From NCBI RefSeq assembly GCF_023913755.1, contig NZ_JAMXBJ010000028.1:2763-65543 (forward strand): a stretch of 62,781 nt of DNA, given 5' to 3'. Within the stretch, counting starts at the first letter, position 1; each line of letters opens with the position of its first letter. This document shows positions 17,087-24,842 of this stretch, one piece after another. The translations under genes were made by a program, and so were the position numbers. The notes beneath the pieces were generated by a model, which searched no databases, was not told the DNA's origin, and was given only the letters and a program-made list of their open reading frames with translations. The stretch is from Pseudarthrobacter cellobiosi. GTDB lineage: Bacteria > Actinomycetota > Actinomycetes > Actinomycetales > Micrococcaceae.

Positions 17087-19533
17087 GCCCGCGTCACCCC
17101 CACCGGTCGATCGACAGGGTACCGCCGCGCGTGGACCTGGCTCAGGGCCAGGACCGCAAGGATGGCGGCGGCGGCGGCGGCGAAGGAGGCAGCTGAGAGT
17201 TCCGGCGGTGGCCATTCGAGCATAAAGAATTCCTGCAGGATGGGGACGGTCATCAGCAGGACGAGACCGAGGCACATGGCAGCGATGATGGCCAGTCGAA
17301 GGGGGCTGACCGGGCGGCTGACCGCAGCCAGCACGCTCAGGGCAACGAGGGACAGCGTCATCACCGCGGCTGTGCGGCTGGCTCCGGCGCTGAAGCCGCC
17401 CGCAGCCACGGAATACACCTGCACTGCCAGGACCGCCGTGGCGATGATGAACCCGGCCGGGACCGCCATGGTCAGTGACCGTTTCAAAAATCCTGGGTTG
17501 TAGCGGCGGGGATTGCTCATCAGGGCCAAAAAGAAGGCGGGGATGCCGATGGTGAGCCCGTCGGTGGCGGAGAGTTGCCGGGGCAGGAACGGAAAGCTCC
17601 ACATCAGCGCGCCGAACGCCACGGACAGGGCTACGGCGTACATCGTCTTGCTCAGGAACAGCACGGAGACCCGTTCAATGTTGGCGATGACCTGGCGGCC
17701 CTCCGCGAGGACGGCCGGAAGCCGGTCGAAGCGCCCGTCTAATAGCACCAAACGGGCCACCGCTTTGGTGGCTGGTGCCGCGGTGTCCATGGCGATGCCG
17801 ATATCCGCCTCCTTCAATGCCAGGGCGTCATTGACTCCGTCACCGGTCATGGCGACGGTGTGGCCCATTCTCTGCAGCGCCAGGACCATGTCCTTCTTCT
17901 GGGCGGGCGTGACGCGGCCGAATATGGAAAAGCGGTCCAGCGTTTCTTCCATCAGATGCGGGTCTGAGGGCAGGTGCCGTGCATCGTAGCCGTCGCCGAC
18001 GTCGAGCCCCACCTCACGTGCCACCGCCGTCACCGTCCGGTGGTCATCACCGGAGAGGATCTTCACGGCGACGCCCTGCTGGCGGAAATAGGACAGGGTC
18101 TGCGCTGCATCCGGGCGGACCTTTTCCCGGAATGTCACCAGTGTGGCGGCCATAAGGTCTGTGGGCAGTTGCACGTCGTCGGGATCCCCTTCGGGCACGA
18201 CGCTCGGCGAGTAGGCCAGTACCAGGGTGCGCAAACCCGCCGATGCGAGGCGGCGGGCCTGGCTCAGGACGCCACCGGCGGATGCGCTGTTCCCCTGCAA
18301 CACCATTTCGGGTGCACCAAACACCCATGTTCCCGCAGCAGCGTGCGGCGGACAAAAGCTCGCTGCGCTCCACTTCCTGGCGGATGAGAAAGGGACGACG
18401 GCGGACGGAACCCGGTTGCCGTCAAAGGCGAAGGTGCTCGCCAGGCAGCCGGCGGTGGCGTTGGCGTGAGGGTCGGCCCCGAACCATCCCAGTGCCTCCC
18501 TCCAACCTGGCGGGGAGGACCTTCCGGCGGCGTGCACGCCGTCGAAAACCACCTTGCCCTCCGTCAGGGTGCCGGTCTTATCGATGCAGAGTACGTCCAC
18601 ACGGGCCAGACCCTCCACAGCGGCCAGTTCCTGCACCAGCACATTCTGGCGGGCCAGCCGCACACCCCCGACAGCGAACGCAACGCTGGTCATGAGCACA
18701 AGGCCCAAGGGAATCATGGCTATGGCTCCCGCCACTGCGCCGACAAGCGCCTCCACCCAGGTCCCGGTGGTGAAAGCCACATCCCAGCCGCCCTTCGCCT
18801 GCATCTGGCCGTTGGTGACGATCACAACGACGGGCAAGAGGGCCCAGCTGATCCACCGAAGGACAAGGGCGATCCCGTTGCGTATCTCGGAATTGACCAG
18901 TGAAAACCGTTTGGCCTCGGCGGTGAGCCGGCTGGCATACGAACCGGCCCCCACGGCGACCACCCGCGCCCTGCCCTGCCCCGCCGTGACCGCAGAGCCG
19001 GACAGCACTCTCGAGCCCCGGTCCTTGTCCACGGCCTCTGATTCCCCGGTGAGGAGGGACTCGTCAACTTCCAGGCCGTTGTCGTCGATCATGACAGCGT
19101 CCGCTACAACCTGGTCACCGGCTTGCAGCACGGTGATGTCGCCCAGGACCACGTCCGCAACCGCAATTTCCTGCACGAGGCCACCACGGAGTACCCGTAC
19201 CCGAGCGGCGTCAACGACAGCCAGCCGGTCCAGCAGCCTCTTGGCCCTGTACTCCTGGACCACCCCGATGATGGCGTTACTGAGTGCGGCGAATCCGAAT
19301 AGCGCGTCTTGCCACTGCCCCAGGAAGAGCAACAGCAGGAAGCAGCCGCCAACAATGCCGTTGAAGAGAGTCAGCACGTTGGCCCGGGTAATCTGCCACA
19401 GGCTCCTGCTCGAAGTGTCAGGTTCTCCGTTGGCCAGGCCCGCCAGCGTTCTTTCCCTCACGTCCTCGGCGGAGAGCCCGGATCCTGCAGGAGCATCAGC
19501 CCCGGGCGGATAAGGCGCCGCTGCCGTGCTCAC
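17083..19533 (-). CDS. Cation-translocating P-type ATPase
   Basis: An 816-residue P-type ATPase. The actuator-domain TGES lies at about residues 162-165, the phosphorylated Asp in DKTGT at 318-322, the hinge GDGVNDALALK near residue 565. About ten hydrophobic segments are present; the M4 segment reads AIAMIPLGLVLM, with no Cys-Pro heavy-metal motif, so it belongs with the P2/P3-like or CtpE/CtpF-like pumps, not with the copper/zinc exporters. CtpF is a DosR-regulon member in mycobacteria. It lies 9 bp downstream of the flavodoxin gene and is probably co-transcribed with it. The transported ion is unknown. Confidence 0.88.
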   Translation of the reverse strand: MSTAAAPYPPGADAPAGSGLSAEDVRERTLAGLANGEPDTSSRSLWQITRANVLTLFNGIVGGCFLLLLFLGQWQDALFGFAALSNAIIGVVQEYRAKRLLDRLAVVDAARVRVLRGGLVQEIAVADVVLGDITVLQAGDQVVADAVMIDDNGLEVDESLLTGESEAVDKDRGSRVLSGSAVTAGQGRARVVAVGAGSYASRLTAEAKRFSLVNSEIRNGIALVLRWISWALLPVVVIVTNGQMQAKGGWDVAFTTGTWVEALVGAVAGAIAMIPLGLVLMTSVAFAVGGVRLARQNVLVQELAAVEGLARVDVLCIDKTGTLTEGKVVFDGVHAAGRSSPPGWREALGWFGADPHANATAGCLASTFAFDGNRVPSAVVPFSSARKWSAASFCPPHAAAGTWVFGAPEMVLQGNSASAGGVLSQARRLASAGLRTLVLAYSPSVVPEGDPDDVQLPTDLMAATLVTFREKVRPDAAQTLSYFRQQGVAVKILSGDDHRTVTAVAREVGLDVGDGYDARHLPSDPHLMEETLDRFSIFGRVTPAQKKDMVLALQRMGHTVAMTGDGVNDALALKEADIGIAMDTAAPATKAVARLVLLDGRFDRLPAVLAEGRQVIANIERVSVLFLSKTMYAVALSVAFGALMWSFPFLPRQLSATDGLTIGIPAFFLALMSNPRRYNPGFLKRSLTMAVPAGFIIATAVLAVQVYSVAAGGFSAGASRTAAVMTLSLVALSVLAAVSRPVSPLRLAIIAAMCLGLVLLMTVPILQEFFMLEWPPPELSAASFAAAAAAILAVLALSQVHARRYPVDRPVGVTRA

Positions 19534-19542
19534 GCGACGTCC

Positions 19543-20076
19543 TCAAGGTGCTGTCGAGAGGGCTTTTCCGAGCGTCTTTCCCCACTCCCGTGCCCGGACG
19601 AGTTCACCGGGCAATAGCTGGTTGGTGTCATCGACGAGGAAGCTTGCAGGCTCGGCTATGAGCTCAAGGCCATGTTGCTTGAGTCGCTTCGCGATGCCTT
19701 TGGACGCGTGCCCGGTCAGCAACTTGTTTCCCTCCACCCGGGTATCGAAGGCGGCCGCCTTCCCGGTTGCCTCGTCCAGGGAATCGAACCATACGCGCAA
19801 CCCCGGTCCTCCCGCAGCGGCGTCCGGGACCAGTCCCTTCTCCGGGTGTTCAAGGGCGTCTTTGACTGCCAGTTCCCACATCGGCTTCCTGCTCATGCCG
19901 TGGATGTGGGTCGGCCCTCCCACGACCAGAAGATCGGTGGCGGAGGGCTGCGTCTGGCCCGCCTCTTCGACGGACATCACGTGGGGTTCGGCCACACCTT
20001 CCAGCCCTTGCGCTATCGCATCGGCGATGGCGTGTGTGTTGCCGTAAAGGGATTCGTAAACGATGGCTGCTTTCAT
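19543..20076 (-). CDS. Flavodoxin family protein
   Basis: A 177-residue flavodoxin-like protein. The phosphate-binding loop YESLYGNTHAIA starts at residue 8, and the flavin-binding GGPTHIHGMSRK lies near residue 54. The start at 20076 (MKAAIVYES) follows GGAAGG and is where the fold begins. It would bind FMN and carry electrons or act as a reductase. It is immediately upstream of the P-type ATPase gene, in the same direction. The 112-bp gap upstream (20077-20188) holds no gene. Confidence 0.87.
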   Translation of the reverse strand: MKAAIVYESLYGNTHAIADAIAQGLEGVAEPHVMSVEEAGQTQPSATDLLVVGGPTHIHGMSRKPMWELAVKDALEHPEKGLVPDAAAGGPGLRVWFDSLDEATGKAAAFDTRVEGNKLLTGHASKGIAKRLKQHGLELIAEPASFLVDDTNQLLPGELVRAREWGKTLGKALSTAP

Positions 20077-20188
20077 AGTGTTGCCTTCCGCTCGAGTGCC
20101 GAGGCCAGGCCGTTGGCCCAACTGGCTGCTTTTTCCAGTACTCCGCCCCGCAGGGGCCCTTCTGCGCCCCGGACGCAGAACGAGCCCA

Positions 20189-21244
20189 TCATGCGGTGAT
20201 CACAACTTTCAGGGCGTTTGTTTCCGCGGCCCTGCTGAATGTGTCGTAGGCATCCATGAACTGGTCAAAGCGGAAGTGGTGTGTTGCGAACTTTTCCGCC
20301 GGGAGCTTCTTCTGGGCGACGAGCTTCAGCAGCATCGGAGTGGTGTTGGCATTCACGAGTCCCATGCTGATGTTGATGTTCTTGATCCAGAGGTCCTCCA
20401 CGTGCAGCTCCACGGATTTCCCGTGCACGCCGACGTTGGCCACGTTCCCGCCCGGCCGGACGATGCCGGTGCACATGCTGAAGGTCGCGGGAATGCCCAC
20501 GGCCTCGATGGCAACGTCAACGCCCTGGCCGTCGGTCAAGGCCAGCACCTGTTCCTTCCAATCGGCGTCACCGGAGAGGACAACGTCGGTAGCGCCAAAC
20601 CCGCGGGATTTCTCCAGGCGGTTCCCGTCAAGGTCCACGGCGATGATGGTGCCCGCCCCGTAGAGCCCGGCGGTGGCGATTGCTGCCAGCCCCACCGGAC
20701 CTGCCCCGACCACCGCCACCGTGTCGCCGGGCTTCACCCGGCCGTATTGCACGCCGATCTCGAAGCCCGTCGGGAGAATGTCAGAGAGCATAACGGCTTG
20801 CTCGTCGCTCACGCCGGCCGGCAGTAGGTGAAGGGAGTTTTCCGCGTAGGGCACGCGGACATACTCGGCTTGTGTGCCGTCGATCAAGTGGCCGAAGACC
20901 CAGCCGATCCCCGCGGCACCCTCGTCACCCCTGCAGTGCGAATAGAGCCCGGTTTTACAGTTGGCGCAGTGGCCGCAGGACTTGATGCAGGAAATGATAA
21001 CCCTGTCGCCCGGTTTCAGGCTGGTCACCGACGACCCCACCTCAGTGATTGTTCCCACCCCTTCGTGGCCGAGGATTCTTCCTTCCGTCACCGCCGGTAC
21101 ATCGCCCTTGAGGATGTGCAGATCGGTCCCGCAGATGGTGGTGGTGTCCACTTTGACAATGGCATCGCTGGGATTTCTGATTACCGGATCAGGAACATCT
21201 GTCCAGGACTTCATTCCGGGCCCGCCGTAAACAATGGCTTTCAT
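20189..21244 (-). CDS. Zinc-dependent alcohol dehydrogenase family protein
   Basis: A 351-residue medium-chain dehydrogenase. Catalytic zinc ligands: Cys in TTICGTDLHIL (about residue 38) and His-Glu in LGHEGVG. The structural zinc loop has CGHCANC plus a further Cys. Rossmann motif VVGAGPVGLAA lies near residue 178, with an Asp after it (VDLD) favouring NAD. The pattern resembles isopropanol/threonine dehydrogenase relatives. A DosR-like box at 21336-21349 lies about 92 bp upstream of the start, suggesting induction with the dormancy genes, perhaps for fermentative NADH disposal. Confidence 0.87.
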   Translation of the reverse strand: MKAIVYGGPGMKSWTDVPDPVIRNPSDAIVKVDTTTICGTDLHILKGDVPAVTEGRILGHEGVGTITEVGSSVTSLKPGDRVIISCIKSCGHCANCKTGLYSHCRGDEGAAGIGWVFGHLIDGTQAEYVRVPYAENSLHLLPAGVSDEQAVMLSDILPTGFEIGVQYGRVKPGDTVAVVGAGPVGLAAIATAGLYGAGTIIAVDLDGNRLEKSRGFGATDVVLSGDADWKEQVLALTDGQGVDVAIEAVGIPATFSMCTGIVRPGGNVANVGVHGKSVELHVEDLWIKNINISMGLVNANTTPMLLKLVAQKKLPAEKFATHHFRFDQFMDAYDTFSRAAETNALKVVITA

Positions 21245-21335
21245 AACCGTTCCTCGCTGTTGTTAATGATGGGTCCACGGTGCGCGCGGACTAATGCCTC
21301 CCCTCAACAATGGGGTCCGGGCGCCTCAGCTGTAA

Positions 21336-21349
21336 GGGGCAAAGGTCCC
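21336..21349. promoter_or_regulatory. DosR-box-like palindrome upstream of the alcohol dehydrogenase
   Basis: GGGGCAAAGGTCCC, followed by GG. It is one base away from the perfect copy at 39891 (GGGACAAAGGTCCC). It lies between the end of a universal stress protein gene and the start of the dehydrogenase gene. Confidence 0.65.
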
Positions 21350-21366
21350 GGAAGTCCGGCGGCGGC

Positions 21367-22239
21367 TCATTGCTCATTGCTCATTGTCGGGCCGGGCTCC
21401 AGTTGCCGGGCGATCAAGACGGGGCCGGGGGCATGGTGAAGGACTGCATGGGCATTTGACCCGATGGTTCCTCTGAGGAGCCCCCCGCGCTTGCTGCCGA
21501 CAACGATGAGGGCGCCGCCGCGAGAGGCATTGAGGAGCGCCCGCGGGACCGAAGTATCCTGGGCAACGTTCTGGCTGATAGTCACGTCCGGAGCAAGGGC
21601 CATGGCGTCGTGAGCCGCCGTCTGGAGGAGACGACGGGCCGCTCTTTGGCCATCTCCGGCGTTGTTGGCCGTGCCGTCATGGGGCCGGATGACGTGGATG
21701 ATCATCAGGTCCGCTCCCGTGGCACTGGCCATGGCACAGGCATTACTCAGGGCGCCCGCCGACCCAGAAGCGTCAATGCCCACCACGATGGGCCCTTCCG
21801 GGTTCTGATCGAATCGGATGACCGCAACGGGACAGGAGGCCGTCGCCGCGAGTTCCAGACTTACTGATCCCACCAGAAGTCCCATAAAGCCACCCATCCC
21901 GCGACTGCCAAGAACCAGCATCCGCGCATTATCGGCGATCCGACGGAGATGGCCTGAAGGGAGCCCATACAGGAGGCTGCTCCGGATCCTGACCCGGGGC
22001 GCCACGGACAGCGCCTCAGCTTGCCCCTTATCAACGATGGCCTGCGCCTGATGTAGCAGGCCGCTGCCGGCTATGCCCTTGACGGGTCCGAGGTCTTTGG
22101 TCAGCAGCGGCCACAGTGAGCAATGAACCACCTGCAGTTCACAATACAAAAGCGCCGCGTGCCGTGCGGCCCAGCGCACAGCAAGGGCTGCCTCAACCGA
22201 CCCGTCGTAGCCAACGACCACGCGGTCAGGGGAGGGCAT
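21367..22239 (-). CDS. Universal stress protein, two UspA domains
   Basis: A 290-residue tandem UspA protein. Domain 1 starts RVVVGYDGSVEAALAV and has the ATP-binding GSRGMGGFMGLLVGSVS segment (about residues 113-130). Domain 2 starts PIVVGIDASGSAG and ends with VVGSKRGGLLRGTIGS. The GxxGxxxG(S/T) pattern means it likely binds ATP. The start at 22239 lies inside the end of the upstream usp gene (14-bp overlap), so translation is coupled. Third gene of a run of three overlapping usp genes. Confidence 0.87.
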   Translation of the reverse strand: MPSPDRVVVGYDGSVEAALAVRWAARHAALLYCELQVVHCSLWPLLTKDLGPVKGIAGSGLLHQAQAIVDKGQAEALSVAPRVRIRSSLLYGLPSGHLRRIADNARMLVLGSRGMGGFMGLLVGSVSLELAATASCPVAVIRFDQNPEGPIVVGIDASGSAGALSNACAMASATGADLMIIHVIRPHDGTANNAGDGQRAARRLLQTAAHDAMALAPDVTISQNVAQDTSVPRALLNASRGGALIVVGSKRGGLLRGTIGSNAHAVLHHAPGPVLIARQLEPGPTMSNEQ

Positions 22240-22741
22240 GGCTGGGCCCGGCCCGGCGGCCCCCTTCCGCGGAAGACTGCCCGGGCGCAACCGAAATCCC
22301 TGCCGGCAGGTCTGAGCCGTGTGCGACGAGCACAGGACATTTTGCATGCTCAGCCACCGTTGCGCTCACCGCCCCAAGCAGCAGCCCTTCGAATCCTCCG
22401 TAGCCACGGCTGCCCACCATGACCATCTGCGCGGGCCTGCTTTCTTCCACCAGGACCTTGGCCGCCGGCCCCTGGGAAACCGCCATTTCGAGCCCCGCAG
22501 GAGGAACGCCGTCGAAGGCCTTGTCCACTCCCTCAGCACAGATTTTCCGGGTGTCCTCTTCGGGGTTCCAGATAACCGGTGTGAACGTGCCGAAGGCGAT
22601 CTGGAACTGCCAGGAGGACACGGCCCGAATATGGGCGTTGAGCAGCGGGGCCAGCGCTCGGGCCCAGCGTAGGGCGAGTATGCACGGAGCGCTTCCGTCC
22701 ACGCCCACGACTATTGCCGGCAGTTCACGGGTGTGTTCCAT
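22226..22741 (-). CDS. Universal stress protein, single UspA domain
   Basis: A 171-residue UspA protein with the start strand AIVVGVDGSAPCILAL and the ATP loop MVGSRGYGGFEGLLLGAVS near residue 110. I prefer the ATG at 22741 (MEHTREL), five residues into the open frame, because GAGGAAG precedes it at good spacing. The start overlaps the end of the upstream usp gene by 17 bp and its own end overlaps the next one by 14 bp. Confidence 0.85.
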   Translation of the reverse strand: MEHTRELPAIVVGVDGSAPCILALRWARALAPLLNAHIRAVSSWQFQIAFGTFTPVIWNPEEDTRKICAEGVDKAFDGVPPAGLEMAVSQGPAAKVLVEESRPAQMVMVGSRGYGGFEGLLLGAVSATVAEHAKCPVLVAHGSDLPAGISVAPGQSSAEGGRRAGPSHALP

Positions 22742-23192
22742 GGTCTTCCTCGGCATCCTGGCTGACTACCAGCACAGGGCAGTGCGAATGTGCTGCACAC
22801 GCTGCGCTCACTGAGCCCATGAGCTGGCCGAACAGGCCGCCGTGGCCGCGCCGTCCGACCACGAGCAGTTGTGCGTTCCGGCTTTCTTCCACCAGGACCT
22901 TCGCTGGCGATCCCACTTTCACAGCTGTTGTGAGATGTTCTGGGCGCTCCGAGCCGTAGGCCCTGTCGATGGCCTGTTCCATGAGTCGTTTGGCGATCGC
23001 CTCGAGTTCGGCCGTGCTATCGATGTACCCGGTCGGCAGGTGCGCGGGCAGGTAGAAGTCGGAGAAGCCCAGGCACGTGATGACATGCAACGGGGCGGCA
23101 AATGCGGATGCCAGCCGACCGGCAAGGCGCAGCGCCGCGGGGGAGTATTCGGAACCGTCGATTCCGACAAGGATGCGATCGTTATCACTCAT
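22725..23192 (-). CDS. Universal stress protein, single UspA domain
   Basis: A 155-residue UspA protein: RILVGIDGSEYSPAAL at the N-terminus, ATP loop VVGRRGHGGLFGQLMGSVS, and the final CPVLVV strand. The ATG at 23192 follows GGGGGAAGG. First gene of the three-usp run. A DosR-like box lies 36 bp upstream (23228-23241), the right place for activation from a promoter between box and gene. Confidence 0.87.
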   Translation of the reverse strand: MSDNDRILVGIDGSEYSPAALRLAGRLASAFAAPLHVITCLGFSDFYLPAHLPTGYIDSTAELEAIAKRLMEQAIDRAYGSERPEHLTTAVKVGSPAKVLVEESRNAQLLVVGRRGHGGLFGQLMGSVSAACAAHSHCPVLVVSQDAEEDHGTHP

Positions 23193-23227
23193 GGAAGTAC
23201 CTTCCCCCAAGACCAGGCGGTGGCCTA

Positions 23228-23241
23228 GGGCCGAAGGTCAC
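23228..23241. promoter_or_regulatory. DosR-box-like palindrome upstream of the triple usp operon
   Basis: GGGCCGAAGGTCAC. It is nearly identical to the copy at 43786 (GGGCCGAAAGTCAC), which also precedes a usp gene. The shared flanks are TGGCCTA within about 15 bp upstream and CT directly after. Confidence 0.65.
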
Positions 23242-23266
23242 TGAAGGCATACGGTTTCGCGGTGCC

Positions 23267-24240
23267 TCAGGCTGGTCGAAGCAACACGGCGGCTCCCGTG
23301 AAATGGTCCCGGGAAAGGTCCAGCAACGCCTGGTCTGCCCTTGACCAGGGATAGGAGACAGTGGTCGGGCGGAGGGGGATTTTCTCGGCCAGAGCCAGGA
23401 ATTCCTGGCCATCGGCCCTGGTGTTGGCCGTAACACTGCGCAAGTGGCGTTCCTGAAAAAGGTCCTTTTGGTAGTCCAGGACAGGGATATTGCTCAGATG
23501 GATTCCGGCAACGGCGAGGGTTCCTCCGCGGTCCAGGGCCCGAAGCGCAACCGGCACCAGTCCGCCCGCAGGAGCGAAGAGGATGGCTGCGTCCAACAGC
23601 TCCGGCGGTTGGGCGTCAGCGGCCCCGGCGAACTGTGCCCCCAGCTCCAGGGCGAGCCTCTGTGCCGCCACCGACCGTGTCATGACATAGACGCTGGCAC
23701 CTTCGTAGATTGCCATTTGCGCTGTGAGGTGGGCGGACCCGTCAAAGCCATAAATGCCGAGTTTGCCTCCCTGCGGGAGGCCGGATGAGCGGAGCGCCCG
23801 GTAGCCGATGATTCCTGCGCACATCAAGGGCGCCGCATGCTCGTTGGCAAATACCTCGGTCATCAGCTCCGCGTAGCCGCCGTCGGTGTCCCAGCCGGTG
23901 AATGTCGGGGCCAGGCAGAGGTTTTCGGACCCGCGATGGCAGAAACGGCAGGAGCCGCAGGTGCGGGCCAGCCAGGCTGCGCCCACACGGTCGCCGAGGC
24001 GGAACCTGGAGCTGCCAGCTCCCGACCCCGTCACCTCGCCAACCACTTCATGTCCGGGGATCCGCCGGGACCCGTGGGGCCGCAAGTCTCCTTCAGCAAG
24101 GTGGAGATCTGTGCGGCATACGCCACATGCAAGTACCGAGAGCAGGACCTCGCCCGGCCCCGGTGACGGATCGGGGCGATCGCCCATCCGCAAGGGCCTG
24201 TCGCGATCGGACCGGGATTCTCAACCCACCATGCCCGCAT
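23267..24240 (-). pseudogene. Zinc-dependent alcohol dehydrogenase (AdhP-like), frameshift near the N-terminus
   Basis: Most of the protein reads in one frame from about 24193: catalytic Cys in [24 protein letters not shown], structural zinc loop [10 protein letters not shown] plus Cys, and a [19 protein letters not shown] cofactor segment. The natural N-terminus, [16 protein letters not shown] starting at ATG 24240 (7 bp after the stop of the PPOX gene), is in a different frame. Restoring one C in the C-run near 24190 would join them into [13 protein letters not shown]. Either the gene is broken or there is a homopolymer sequencing error. If intact it would be an alcohol/aldehyde dehydrogenase of about 324 residues. 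Confidence 0.8.
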
Positions 24241-24247
24241 GAACCGG

Positions 24248-24715
24248 CTATTCCAATCCGGCGCGGGTGGCCTCATCCAGGGGTCCGCCCCAGGTCAGCG
24301 GCGCGGAAATCCTGAACCGCCTTCCACTGACACTCTCCGGGACAATACGGAGGAAATGGTCTTTGCGGCCCGTTTCCCAAGGGAACAGTAAGTGTCCGAT
24401 GGAGTCCAGGACTTCGGGGGTCCTTTCAAGTGCTGTAGCCGGACCTTTCACGACGACGCTCCAGGCCACGCCGCCGTCGGTGTCGGCACCGTCGGCTTCG
24501 AGGGCCACCTGCTGGCCAAGGGCGGATGCAAGCTTGGTGCCCGCACCCGTCCGGAAGACCAGCGCTTCATGGTGGACCTTGTAGTTGATGGGAAAGATCT
24601 CGGGGTGGTCGTTCACCCACACGGCAAGGCGGCCTACCGAATCGCCTTGCAGCAACCGCCAGCACTCCTCAGCTGGCAGCACGGCGGTCTCCTGTATCGA
24701 TGCATCTGTGGTCAT
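24248..24715 (-). CDS. Pyridoxamine 5'-phosphate oxidase family protein (FMN-binding split barrel)
   Basis: A 155-residue split-barrel protein, paralogue of those at 16622 and 41923: ECWRLLQGDSVGRLAV, PEIFPINYKVHHEALVFRT, GTKL, VAWSVVVKG, and the C-terminal SGRRFRI. I begin at the ATG at 24715; no strong RBS is visible at any of the candidate starts. A DosR-like box lies 37 bp upstream at 24752-24765, the same geometry as for the usp run. It is followed directly by the alcohol dehydrogenase. Confidence 0.85.
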   Translation of the reverse strand: MTTDASIQETAVLPAEECWRLLQGDSVGRLAVWVNDHPEIFPINYKVHHEALVFRTGAGTKLASALGQQVALEADGADTDGGVAWSVVVKGPATALERTPEVLDSIGHLLFPWETGRKDHFLRIVPESVSGRRFRISAPLTWGGPLDEATRAGLE

Positions 24716-24751
24716 GGCTAAGATCATACGGAGCAGTTGGCCCCCTAAATA

Positions 24752-24765
24752 GGGCACAAAGACCC
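24752..24765. promoter_or_regulatory. DosR-box-like palindrome between the PPOX gene and devS
   Basis: GGGCACAAAGACCC in the divergent region between the minus-strand PPOX gene (start 24715) and the plus-strand sensor kinase gene (start 24843). It could activate the PPOX-adh transcript and possibly autoregulate the kinase. Confidence 0.6.
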
Positions 24766-24842
24766 CTACTCAATCCCACGAGCATGGATGATCCTTCCTG
24801 GGGGGGAGTAGTCTGTGTGCACCCGCAGACCGGGCAACTTGG

